Positions 6,229 to 13,931 of a stretch of DNA of 38,322 nucleotides are shown piece by piece. The DNA is taken from contig JAGVXP010000034.1 of assembly GCA_018303725.1 (NCBI GenBank), positions 1 through 38,322 on the forward strand. Direction: 5' to 3'. The notes under the pieces are model-generated. The model saw only the letters and a program-made list of their open reading frames with translations, was not told the DNA's origin and did no database searches. The position numbers and the translations under genes are program-made. Numbering within the stretch: the stretch's first letter is position 1; each line of letters begins with the position of its first letter. The stretch is from Candidatus Woesearchaeota archaeon (GTDB lineage Archaea; Nanobdellota; Nanobdellia; Woesearchaeales; JAGVXP01).

Positions 6229-7641
6229 TTACCTTTTATCAACAATTCTCTTCTCCTTCAACTCAGTTTCCATCCCTAATTTTTCCAATAACTGCTTTTT
6301 ATCCATAACAATTATTTCAGGAGTTAGCTCCATCTGGGAATGTATCTTCTTCCTTAATCCAACCTTTAATTGAGCAATATCCACCTTAGCATTAGGAGCT
6401 ACATAAACCACTAACTCGTCTAAATCATAAGGGTCTCTGCCTTTTTTCTTAATTTCCACCTGCCATTCATCTATCTGTGGATCACCCATCATTATATTAA
6501 AAAACTCATTCAAATTAACTAATGTGCCTTTTATCTTGCTTAAATTAAATTCCTTAAATTCAGAACTTCTTTCAATATTTGTATTAATCCTTGGTACAGT
6601 TCTACCACAAAAAGAGCATTTATCCTCCTCTAAACTGCCAATATCGCCTGTTTTATATCTTAATACAACACTTCCTCTAGAATCCAAAGCACTATAAACA
6701 ATATCTCCTTTCTCCCCACTGCCACATCTCTCGCCATCTTTAACAATTTCGATAAATTCCATATCAGGGTAGAGATGATAACCCGCTTCCTCACAACACT
6801 GCGCCCAGGCTACCTTTCCCTCAGTAAAAGCATAAGTTGATAAAACCCTAACATCTTTAGCTCCCATTCTTCCTAGCAAATCCTTCATCTTTAGTCTTAA
6901 ACCAGCTGGTATCCCCTCACCTCCTAAGATAACTTCCTTAACACTGCTAAAATCCTTCATCTTTTCTCTAGCTTCTTTTAACAAATGATAGCAGTAACCA
7001 GGCGTAAATAATAGTGTAGTAGCTTTCATCCTTTCAATTGCATCAATTATCTTATCGCTTCCTAATATTTTCCCGCCGCCCGTTTGCAAAGAAATTATAT
7101 CACAAGCCAATAGAGCATAATAGCTCTGCCAAAAGGCCAGATGAGGAGCATAAGGAAACCCATTAATAGCTACAGCATCTTTACTAACATCAAAAACCTC
7201 CATCATCCTCCTTCCAGCTTCTTTTAATTTCCCTAAATCATAATTTGTATAAAGAAAAGGTGTAGGAACATAACTTCTTCCAGTTGTAAAATGTATATGA
7301 ATTGGCTTGTATTCTTGTTCTAACTTTTCCTTTAGATTAAACCTTAATAATTTATATTTTGGCATATGCTTCTTTATCAAATCTTTATCAGGCTGCAAAA
7401 CAAAATTTAAATGCCTTTCAGGATCATTTTTGTAGGGTGCGATATCTTCTTTAGATATAATAGGTATTTTGACTAAATCATCTGTTGTTCTTATATCGCT
7501 AAATTTTAGCCCTATCTTCTTAAACAGCTCCCTGTAATAAGGGCTGTAAGGAATCTGTTGTCTGATAAATGCCCTGGTTTTCTTATCTTGTAATCTTTTT
7601 ATCCTTTCTTCACTTAAATATGATAGCTTTTTCCAGTGCAT
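6229..7641 (-). CDS. Phenylacetate-CoA ligase-like adenylating enzyme (PaaK/COG1541)
   Basis: The 470-aa protein belongs to the PaaK-type AMP-forming family (ANL superfamily). The N-terminus has YSPYYRELFKKIG typical of the family. The phosphate-binding loop is HFTTGRS, aligning with the usual SSGTTGxP but with the first Ser-Ser and Gly altered; GGEG and STYAFTEG follow, then YKTGDIG and a CxxC knuckle, KCSFCGRTVPR, that family members carry. The C-terminal lid domain includes EWQVEIKKKGRDPYDLDEL. It probably activates a carboxylic acid as an acyl-adenylate; the acid cannot be told and no pathway genes are adjacent. It is transcribed divergently from the MFS gene. Confidence 0.85.
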   Translation of the reverse strand: MHWKKLSYLSEERIKRLQDKKTRAFIRQQIPYSPYYRELFKKIGLKFSDIRTTDDLVKIPIISKEDIAPYKNDPERHLNFVLQPDKDLIKKHMPKYKLLRFNLKEKLEQEYKPIHIHFTTGRSYVPTPFLYTNYDLGKLKEAGRRMMEVFDVSKDAVAINGFPYAPHLAFWQSYYALLACDIISLQTGGGKILGSDKIIDAIERMKATTLLFTPGYCYHLLKEAREKMKDFSSVKEVILGGEGIPAGLRLKMKDLLGRMGAKDVRVLSTYAFTEGKVAWAQCCEEAGYHLYPDMEFIEIVKDGERCGSGEKGDIVYSALDSRGSVVLRYKTGDIGSLEEDKCSFCGRTVPRINTNIERSSEFKEFNLSKIKGTLVNLNEFFNIMMGDPQIDEWQVEIKKKGRDPYDLDELVVYVAPNAKVDIAQLKVGLRKKIHSQMELTPEIIVMDKKQLLEKLGMETELKEKRIVDKR

Positions 7642-7658
7642 ATTAACCCTTATAAACT

Positions 7659-7696
7659 CTGTATTTTAAATAGTTTTTGGAAAAACATAAATAGGA
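7659..7696. promoter_or_regulatory. Divergent promoter region between PaaK-like and MFS genes
   Basis: The 75-bp gap holds two TATA-like boxes. ACTATTTAAAATA-type sequence (about 7662-7674) faces the minus-strand gene starting at 7641, and ACATAAATAGG (about 7685-7695) faces the plus-strand gene starting at 7717. Each is about 25-30 nt from its start codon, implying leaderless or near-leaderless transcripts. Confidence 0.45.
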
Positions 7697-7716
7697 GTAA
7701 ATTAAAATACTAACCT

Positions 7717-8919
7717 ATGTCTGATAAAAAAGCAATTTTTGGCTGGGTAATCTATGATTTAGCAAACACAGCATTCTCGGCTTTGTTTATTACCTTCTTT
7801 TTTCCTCTATTAATCAAGGTTTATTTAGGTGGGAATGAATTTCAGCTTGGCCTGGTGATGGGTTTATCCATGCTTCTAGCAGGTATTTTGGTCCCTTTAA
7901 TTGGGGCTGTATCTGATTCCACTGGAAGAAAAATTCCATTTGTGATCTTTTTTACAATAACCTGTGTTGTATTCACAATAATCACGCCTTATCTTGGTTT
8001 ATATCTAGCTTTATTATTTGCTTTATTAGCTAATCTAGCTTACCATTCTGCTATTGATGTTTATGATGCACTGTTAGTTGATATCTCAACCAAACAAAAT
8101 ATAGGTACTATCTCTGGTTATGGTGTTGCAACTGGCTATCTGGGCACAATACTTAGCTTAATAATGGCTTACATTATATTAATCATTTTTGGTTTTAACA
8201 CAAAAACAGGAATCCAAGCAATATTTCCTGCTACAGCCTTATTTTTCCTGGCTTTTTCCACTATAACATTTGTTCTTGTTAAAGACAAAATAAAAAAAGC
8301 AAAAATACCATTAAAAACAGCTATAAAAAAATCATTTTCTCAATTAAAAGACACCTTAACCAATATGCATAATCATAAAGGTTTATTGCCTTTCTTAATT
8401 GCTTCTTTTATCTATACAGATGGGATGAATACAGCTATCTTATTCCTCTATCTTTATGGAAGAGAACAAATTAAACTTACACTGGTTAGTTTTTTCTATG
8501 TTTATGCTGTAATGGCAGTGGCTGCTATGATTGGCTCTTTAGTTTTTGGTAGAATAACAGACAAAATAGGGCCAAAGAAAACATTATCAATATCACTAGG
8601 GATATGGATTTTGATAATAACCCTCTTAATCAATGTAAACAATTTAAAAAGTTTCCTTATCGCAGGCTCATTAGGAGGCGTAGCATTAGGAGCCATCTGG
8701 ACAGCAACAAGACCTATGCTGGTACAATTATCCCCCAAACAAAAAATCGCAGAGCTATTTGGATTTCAAGGATTAACAGAAAAGTTCTCAGGTGTTTTTG
8801 GTCCTGTCATCTTTGGCTATGTTGTGGTTAAATCGGGCTACCAGCCAGCTTTGATAGTGCTTTTAGGATTTTTTATTTTAGGATTACTAATACTCTACAA
8901 GGTTCCATCAAAAAAATGA
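7717..8919 (+). CDS. MFS transporter, UMF1/Atg22-like
   Basis: The 400-aa protein has about 12 hydrophobic segments. The N-terminus GWVIYDLANTAFSALFITFF matches the (D)WANSAxxxxI start of the UMF1/Atg22-like branch of the major facilitator superfamily; loop 2-3 has GAVSDSTGRK, an MFS motif A variant, and the second half has GRITDKIGPKK in the equivalent place. Members are linked to amino-acid or small-solute movement; the substrate is not predictable. It acts in the cytoplasmic membrane. It overlaps the Nudix gene by four bases (ATGA), so the two form an operon. Confidence 0.9.
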   Translation: MSDKKAIFGWVIYDLANTAFSALFITFFFPLLIKVYLGGNEFQLGLVMGLSMLLAGILVPLIGAVSDSTGRKIPFVIFFTITCVVFTIITPYLGLYLALLFALLANLAYHSAIDVYDALLVDISTKQNIGTISGYGVATGYLGTILSLIMAYIILIIFGFNTKTGIQAIFPATALFFLAFSTITFVLVKDKIKKAKIPLKTAIKKSFSQLKDTLTNMHNHKGLLPFLIASFIYTDGMNTAILFLYLYGREQIKLTLVSFFYVYAVMAVAAMIGSLVFGRITDKIGPKKTLSISLGIWILIITLLINVNNLKSFLIAGSLGGVALGAIWTATRPMLVQLSPKQKIAELFGFQGLTEKFSGVFGPVIFGYVVVKSGYQPALIVLLGFFILGLLILYKVPSKK

Positions 8920-9323
8920 GAGAGATTAGCGCAGGAGCAATTGTTTTTAGGGAAGAAAAAGGGAAAATATTTTACTTATTATTACATTACGAAGAAGGAC
9001 ATTGGGATTTCCCAAAAGGCAATATTGATGAAGGCGAGGAAGAGAAAGAAACAGTAAAAAGGGAAATAAAAGAAGAAACTGGAATTACAAAAATAAATTT
9101 CATTGAAAGTTTTATGGAAAAAATAAGCTATTTCTATAAAATGAAAGGAGAAACCGTCTATAAAGAGGTTTTCTTTTATCTTGCTGAAACAGAAGAAAGC
9201 AATGTTAAACTATCCTTTGAGCATATTGGATATAAATGGCTGAACTATGATGAAGCATTTAAAGAACTAACCTATAAAAATGCTAAAGAAATATTGAAAA
9301 AGGCTAATTCTTTTTTGAATTAA
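8916..9323 (+). CDS. Nudix hydrolase (Ap4A hydrolase-like)
   Basis: The 135-aa single-domain protein has a complete Nudix box at residues 35-57 (GNIDEGEEEKE then REIKEETGI), with all catalytic Glu residues of GX5EX7REUXEEXGU present. The preceding GHWDFPKG and the N-terminal SAGAIVFRE are typical of archaeal/eukaryotic diadenosine tetraphosphatases, which cleave Ap4A, a side product of aminoacyl-tRNA synthetases and other adenylating enzymes. Substrate is inferred. Start overlaps the MFS stop by four bases. A weak inverted-repeat terminator follows at 9358-9394. Confidence 0.92.
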   Translation: MREISAGAIVFREEKGKIFYLLLHYEEGHWDFPKGNIDEGEEEKETVKREIKEETGITKINFIESFMEKISYFYKMKGETVYKEVFFYLAETEESNVKLSFEHIGYKWLNYDEAFKELTYKNAKEILKKANSFLN

Positions 9324-9357
9324 ATCTTTCTGTTTTATGTATAATTCTGTTTAATAA

Positions 9358-9394
9358 ATAAAACAAAATGACTTTATTTAGTTGTTTGTTTTAT
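9358..9394 (+). terminator. AT-rich inverted repeat downstream of the MFS-Nudix operon
   Basis: ATAAAACAAA (9358-9367) is exactly complementary to TTTGTTTTAT (9385-9394) across a 17-nt T-rich loop. Its place 35 nt after the Nudix stop suggests transcription termination. Confidence 0.4.
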
Positions 9395-9553
9395 AAATAA
9401 AACATTACTTTCTATTGCTTATCTCCCACAACAGAGACCAAGAAAGCCATTAGAAGAAATAGTATATAGGCCTACAAAACCTCCCTCACATACTCCATAA
9501 TGCCCTTAATAATGCCTATACCCGAAAGATTTATACTATATTTAGAATGAAAA
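9395..9553. other. Non-coding stretch with one weak hairpin
   Basis: No coding frame is convincing here. TATAGGC (9465-9471) pairs with GCCTATA (9514-9520). A minus-strand TATA-like AGTATAAAT lies near 9530-9540, followed only by an 8-codon frame. Nothing else is recognised. Confidence 0.4.
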
Positions 9554-9661
9554 TTAGCTAAAACCACCATCAGAATCAACATACCCATTCTCAACATTAT
9601 CTTTGTTTTCTTTATATCCATTTTGATAGTGATGAGATGAACCAGCGCTTACCGCTTCCAT
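9554..9661 (-). CDS. 35-aa hydrophilic micro-ORF
   Basis: On the minus strand ATG at 9661 opens MEAVSAGSSHHYQNGYKEN and ends GYVDSDGGFS at a TAA (9554). The start is preceded at 5 nt by AAGAGGTGG, a strong Shine-Dalgarno on the minus strand (9665-9673). The peptide is polar, Gly/Ser/Asn-rich, without a hydrophobic segment, and not recognised. It sits at the end of a leader of about 170 nt with three perfect hairpins (9684-9796) and a TATA box near 9863-9870. Translation is supported by the ribosome-binding site only. Confidence 0.45.
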   Translation of the reverse strand: MEAVSAGSSHHYQNGYKENKDNVENGYVDSDGGFS

Positions 9662-9683
9662 TGGTCCACCTCTTTTATGATTT

Positions 9684-9796
9684 AGGGTAATTTGTGTTAC
9701 CCTTCCTCACCTCTTTTTCCGCGAGGAAACATGAAAATAAAGGCTCCCTACATGTTTTGTGTGGGGGTGGTTTAGAAGAAAGCATAATAGGGAGCC
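9684..9796 (-). ncRNA. Structured leader or small RNA upstream of the 35-aa ORF
   Basis: Three inverted repeats follow one another: AGGGTAA (9684-9690)/TTACCCT (9697-9703) with a 6-nt loop; TTTCC/GGAAA around 9716-9729 with a 4-nt loop (GCGA, a GNRA loop, on the plus strand); and GGCTCCCTA (9742-9750)/TAGGGAGCC (9788-9796), perfect 9 bp around a 37-nt loop. On the minus strand they form the 5' leader of the micro-ORF; on the plus strand they end in a T7 run (about 9811-9817). Either a regulatory leader or a plus-strand ncRNA is possible. Confidence 0.4.
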
Positions 9797-9857
9797 AAAG
9801 GAAGTATGAATTTTTTTGATTTTCACCTCATATGCTAATATTACTGTATATGTTATA

Positions 9858-9957
9858 ACTAGTATATAAATGTTTCTATTCTGTAGACTAGTATACTAAA
9901 AAGTATATTAATTATAGTGATAAAAAAATAAAAACTATTAGAAATCTTTAAATAGTA
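9858..9957. promoter_or_regulatory. Divergent promoters with repeated ACTAGTATA sites
   Basis: ACTAGTATA occurs at 9858-9866 and 9887-9895, the second inside the perfect palindrome TAGTATACTA (9889-9898). The first overlaps a minus-strand TATA box (TTTATATA, near 9863-9870) serving the micro-ORF leader. The plus-strand TATA for the surface protein is CTTTAAATAG near 9946-9955, 25-30 nt before its ATG at 9980. The repeats are plausible operator sites. Confidence 0.4.
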
Positions 9958-9979
9958 GTACCCCCAAAGAACACACAAA

Positions 9980-10447
9980 ATGAAAAAAAGAGCACAAATA
10001 TATCTTCTTGCGCTAATTTTATTACTCTTCCTTATTCCTACTGTTTATGCTGGTTTTTGGAGTAACATCATTGAAAAAATTAGGCCAACAGGAAAAGCCA
10101 CTTACCAAACCGGAAATGAATGCACAGACACAGACAGGATAGATTATCCTGATGAGCTGCAGGAAAACGTAATGGGAAGAACATATGGTACAGAATGGGG
10201 AAATGCCTTTGATAAAACAGATGAATGTGTAACAAGCAATATATTGCGGGAATATTACTGCGCTAGTACCGGAGAAGTTGGCGCTAGTCAATATACCTGT
10301 GCTTACGGCTGCAGGGAAGGCAAATGCTTAGTCGGCGAATGCACAGACACAGACCAGAGCAGGTATAATTATAATATAACTGGAAGAGTATACGGAACAG
10401 CATATAACTGGAAGAGTATACGGAACAGCATATGGAGCTGCTTTTGA
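9980..10447 (+). CDS. Cys-repeat surface protein, 5' part before a frameshift
   Basis: This frame encodes a signal peptide (KKRAQIYLLALILLLFLIP, cleavage near VYA-G at residues 23-25), a mature N-terminus containing IEKIRPTGKAT, and the first Cys repeat (ECTDTD ... YGCREGKC). The second repeat starts at about residue 118 and is cut after VYGTAY: an exact 28-bp tandem duplication (10378-10405 and 10406-10433) shifts the frame, giving 14 aberrant residues and a stop at 10447. With one copy removed, the frame runs on to 13418, giving a protein of 1136 aa. The break may be real (phase variation or decay) or an assembly error in repetitive DNA. TATA at about 9946 makes the mRNA near-leaderless. 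Confidence 0.85.
   Translation: MKKRAQIYLLALILLLFLIPTVYAGFWSNIIEKIRPTGKATYQTGNECTDTDRIDYPDELQENVMGRTYGTEWGNAFDKTDECVTSNILREYYCASTGEVGASQYTCAYGCREGKCLVGECTDTDQSRYNYNITGRVYGTAYNWKSIRNSIWSCF
10307..10405 (+). repeat. 99-bp perfect direct repeat (second copy 12288-12386)
   Basis: The stretch from GGCTGCAGGGAAGG to GCATAT is identical at 10307-10405 and 12288-12386, covering the end of one Cys repeat and the first part of the next. Neighbouring repeats differ at many synonymous sites, so this identity means recent gene conversion, recombination or a misassembly. The first copy ends exactly at the 28-bp duplication, and the second at a 45-bp in-frame loss. Confidence 0.9.
10378..10433 (+). repeat. 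Exact 28-bp tandem duplication causing a frameshift
   Basis: The 28-bp unit beginning AACTGGAAGAGTATACGG occurs back to back at 10378-10405 and 10406-10433 with no mismatch. As 28 is not a multiple of three it moves the reading frame by one. Deleting either copy fuses the two frames exactly, in mid-repeat, at the expected residue (TGRVYGTAY then GAAFDHTDECV). Confidence 0.95.
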
Positions 10448-13418
10448 TCACACAGATGAATGTGTAAGCAGCAATATATTGAGAGAATATTATTGCGCTT
10501 CCAATGGAGATTCTAGCGCTGATGCATATACATGCCAATATGGATGCAACAATGGGAAATGCCAAAATGATTGTGACCCGGATATTACAACTTGCGGCTC
10601 ATGCGGCCATAGCTGGGTATCAAGCGGGGAAACAGCAGCATTTGGGGAGTATAGCGGGATAGATGAGCTGGAATGTTGCGGGGATGATTATGGGGAATAC
10701 TATATTGATGTCGACAAGAACTGCCCAGGCGCAACCGGAAAAACAGCTTGTTGCAATTCTGCAGATGATAAGATAGATGTTAACGGCCGCTGCGTTAGTG
10801 AATGCCCGACCACAACACTACCTCCAACTGGAAATGTATGCACAGACACAGACCAAAGCAGGTATAATTATGATGTTTCTGGAAGAATTTATGGCATTGA
10901 GAATGGAAATCTGATTAACTACACAGACCTATGTTTAACAGATAATATATTGCGGGAATATTATTGCGCTTCCACAGGAGAAGGAGGTGCTGATCAATAT
11001 AATTGCCCATACTTATGCAGAAATGGAAGATGCGTGGTTGCTGAATGCACAGACACAGACCAAAGCAGATACGACTATAATGCAGCTGGAAGAGTGCAGG
11101 GAACAGCATATGGAGCTGCTTTTGATAAAACAGATGAGTGTGTAACAAGCAATATATTGCGGGAATATTACTGCGCTTCCAATGGAGATTCTAGCGCTGA
11201 TGCTTATACATGCCCTTATGGCTGCAGAAATGGTGTCTGTTTGTCAGCTAATGAATGCACAGACACAGACAGAAGCAGGTATAATTATAGTGTTATGGGA
11301 AGAGTTTATGGTATAGAGTTTGGTAATGAATTTGATTATACAGACACATGCGTAGGAGAGAACTTATTGAGAGAATATTATTGCTCAAGCACAGGAGAAG
11401 CAGGAGCTGACCAATATACTTGCCCTTTCACATGTAATAACGGTGCTTGTAACAAATGCACAGACACAGACCAAAGCAGGAATAATTACAATATTACTGG
11501 CAGGGTATACGGCACAGAATGGGGTAATGACTTTGACCACACAGATGAGTGTGTAACAAGCAATATATTGCGGGAATATTATTGCGCTTCCACAGGAGAA
11601 GCTAGCGCTGATGCATATACATGCCCTTACGGCTGCAGAAATGGAAAATGCATTGGTCTTGTTTATACCGGTACAAATGCATGCATCGACACAGACCAGG
11701 GAAAGGATTATGAATCTACTGGCAGGTCATATGGGTTTGAAAATGAAAATTTATTTGACCACACAGATGAGTGTGTAACAAGCAATATATTGAGGGAATA
11801 TTATTGCGCAAGCACAGGAGAAGCCAGTGCTGATGCTTATACATGCCCTTATGGATGCAGGAGCGGAAAATGTGTAGTTGGTGAATGCACAGACACAGAC
11901 CAAAGCAGATACGACTATAACTCAGCTGGAAGAGTACAAGGAACATCATATGGAGCTGCTTTTGACTACACAGACGAATGTGTGGTCGGTACTAATGATA
12001 CACTTAGAGAATATTATTGCGCTTCCAACGGGGATGTTAGCGCTGATGCATATACATGCCCTTATGGGTGTAGTGGCGGAGCTTGTTTAGCAGCAAGTCC
12101 TGGCAGCAGCAATCAATGCACTGATACTGATGGAAGGTATGATTATAATACGGCAGGCAGAACATATGGTATAGAATGGGGCAATGAATTTGATTATACA
12201 GACACATGTGTAGGAGAGAACTTACTGAGAGAATATTATTGCGCTTCCACAGGAGAGGCAGGAGCTGACCAATCTACCTGCACCTATGGCTGCAGGGAAG
12301 GCAAATGCTTAGTCGGCGAATGCACAGACACAGACCAGAGCAGGTATAATTATAATATAACTGGAAGAGTATACGGAACAGCATATTTAAGAGAATATTA
12401 TTGCGCTTCCAATGGAGATTCTAGCGCTGATGCTTATACATGCCAATATGGATGCAGAAATGGATTTTGCGCTCCTTTACCTTACTGCCCGCCAACCTCC
12501 ACTCCGCTTGGCTATCAAGAAACCTTATATATGGAAAGCTCTACAACAGACAAGAACGGGTTATTCTGCACATTATTCAGCTATGGTGATAACGGGCATA
12601 TGAAGATTATACATGTTACTGAAGAAGGCAGAGGCCTTTATTTTGATGTAGAAGGTGCAGCAAGACAAACAAACTTTAATAATTATGCCGGAGTAAGGGA
12701 GTTATGCAGGGCGCTTGCTCCTTTGGACACAAATGATGGCAGCGGAAGAATAGAGTGGAATGCAGGAGGCATCACAGGCATTATAGAATTAGGCTCAGGA
12801 GATGGAGAAGCTTATGATTGCAAACGCTTGATAGAGTATCCAGTAGTTTATTGTGATAATAATTCTATTGTTGGGGATGCTAATGATGACGAAAATATAA
12901 CCTACATAGATGCTGATGTAATTAATGATTTAGCCTCAGGAATAGAAACCAATTATTTGTTTATACCTGAAAACAAATGCTGCATTGATGTCAACAATGA
13001 TGGGGAATTAAATGAAACAGATTCTCAGCTTGTATCTAATTATAACGCCCAAAGCGGGGAAACAGGCAATGTTGGGGAAATATGTTCTGATGTAGTTGTA
13101 GTAAGCTGCAGCAGTTCTTCTATTATAGGAGATGCGAATGGCGATGGAATAATTACGCCAGGAGATGCTCTGATTATAACAAACATTGCGCAAGGAATTG
13201 AGGAAGTGCCAACAAATAAATGCTGCGTTGATGTTGATAATGACGGCGATGTTGATCAGGATGATGGTACAAAGGCTTTCAATTATTATCTAAACACAGG
13301 AAATATAGCTAATGCTGGTTTAGAATGCAGTGAATTGGCTGCTGCTCCCCAGGAAGTGGGGGGAGAAGACAGCGTTTTCCAGAAACTAGTGGAATGGTTT
13401 AACAGCTTATTTGGCTGA
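10407..13418 (+). CDS. Cys-repeat/dockerin-like surface protein, 3' part after the frameshift
   Basis: The frame is open from inside the second duplicate (ACT at 10407); its first start-like codon is TTG 10479. It holds the rest of repeat 2, a separate Cys-rich insert (about 10563-10830), repeats 3-10 of about 65-70 residues each, of pattern CTDTDqSRYnY-GRvYG-FDxTDeCv-LREYYCASTGE-YTCpYGCrnGkC, a unique domain (about 12483-12840), and two dockerin-like segments with calcium-loop patterns GDANDDENITYIDAD and GDANGDGIITPGDA, each followed by a CCxDVxNDGxxxxxD loop. The C-terminal tail is amphipathic (KLVEWFNSLFG) with no TM anchor. Repeat 10 lacks the 15-residue middle block. A secreted, disulfide-rich, calcium-binding envelope or adhesion protein is the likely role. 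Confidence 0.85.
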   Translation, partial: TGRVYGTAYGAAFDHTDECVSSNILREYYCASNGDSSADAYTCQYGCNNGKCQNDCDPDITTCGSCGHSWVSSGETAAFGEYSGIDELECCGDDYGEYYIDVDKNCPGATGKTACCNSADDKIDVNGRCVSECPTTTLPPTGNVCTDTDQSRYNYDVSGRIYGIENGNLINYTDLCLTDNILREYYCASTGEGGADQYNCPYLCRNGRCVVAECTDTDQSRYDYNAAGRVQGTAYGAAFDKTDECVTSNILREYYCASNGDSSADAYTCPYGCRNGVCLSANECTDTDRSRYNYSVMGRVYGIEFGNEFDYTDTCVGENLLREYYCSSTGEAGADQYTCPFTCNNGACNKCTDTDQSRNNYNITGRVYGTEWGNDFDHTDECVTSNILREYYCASTGEASADAYTCPYGCRNGKCIGLVYTGTNACIDTDQGKDYESTGRSYGFENENLFDHTDECVTSNILREYYCASTGEASADAYTCPYGCRSGKCVVGECTDTDQSRYDYNSAGRVQGTSYGAAFDYTDECVVGTNDTLREYYCASNGDVSADAYTCPYGCSGGACLAASPGSSNQCTDTDGRYDYNTAGRTYGIEWGNEFDYTDTCVGENLLREYYCASTGEAGADQSTCTYGCREGKCLVGECTDTDQSRYNYNITGRVYGTAYLREYYCASNGDSSADAYTCQYGCRNGFCAPLPYCPPTSTPLGYQETLYMESSTTDKNGLFCTLFSYGDNGHMKIIHVTEEGRGLYFDVEGAARQTNFNNYAGVRELCRALAPLDTNDGSGRIEWNAGGITGIIELGSGDGEAYDCKRLIEYPVVYCDNNSIVGDANDDENITYIDADVINDLASGIETNYLFIPENKCCIDVNNDGELNETDSQLVSNYNAQSGETGNVGEICSDVVVVSCSSSSIIGDANGDGIITPGDALIITNIAQGIEEVPTNKCCVDVDNDGDVDQDDGTKAFNYYLNTGNIANAGLECSELAAAPQEVGGEDSVFQKLVEWFNSLFG

Positions 13419-13669
13419 TAATACAACAAACTAAAGCAGAGTGTTAATATCATTTCTTAACCACCACTAAGTTACTAAAAAAACGAAACTTTTATATACT
13501 CCCTATATACTACCCTACTCGTTAAAATGCAACTAGCTAATCAGTTTAGGATGAAGAGAATTCTTTTGGCTAGCATTTGCTATAAACTTATGGCTCAATA
13601 AGCCTGCAGTTTTCTGTCAAAAACTATTTGGTTTTTAAATCCCTGTAAGGCTTAAGAGGGGCTTCTACA
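13419..13669 (+). other. Gap with a promoter and a weak 24-codon frame
   Basis: A TATA-like CTTTTATATACTCC lies near 13489-13502. An ATG at 13527 about 30 nt downstream opens a 24-codon frame (MQLANQFRMKRILLAS, stop 13601) which may be a short leader peptide or chance. A GAGGGG Shine-Dalgarno (13656-13661) precedes the ATG at 13670. Nothing else is seen. Confidence 0.35.
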
Positions 13670-13931
13670 ATGCTAAAAAAAATCCACGACCAGGACTTAT
13701 GGTTTCGTAAAAAATGGAATAATTGGAATCAACATCGAGCGTTTGTGGCTCGAAGCTAGCTCCGAATCCAAATTCATAAGAGAATTCGCAAAAACACATG
13801 CCCACGAACTGTTGCATATAGCAATAGCTATGGTTCTAGGCAACAAGAAAAGAACAGTAATAGGGGAGGAAAAAGCAGTCAGAAAACTGGCTAAAGAGCC
13901 ATGGAATAAGGAAATAGAAGCTTCATACTAA
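13670..13931 (+). pseudogene. Small HELLH metallopeptidase-like protein with a probable frameshift
   Basis: ATG 13670, with GAGGGG 9 nt upstream, reads MLKK into an A8 run (from 13675) and in that frame ends after 29 codons. The +1 frame through the same run gives a coherent sequence: STTRTYGFVKNGIIGINIER, then FIREFAKTHAHELLHIAIAM, then KAVRKLAKEPWNKEIEASY, ending TAA at 13931. HELLH matches the zincin HExxH motif. One A fewer in the run would give an intact 86-aa protein. Without the frameshift, only a TTG start at 13743 (62 aa) is available, which still keeps HELLH. It may be a sequencing error, ribosomal frameshifting or decay. Its 3' end overlaps the convergent XPD gene by four bases. 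Confidence 0.5.
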
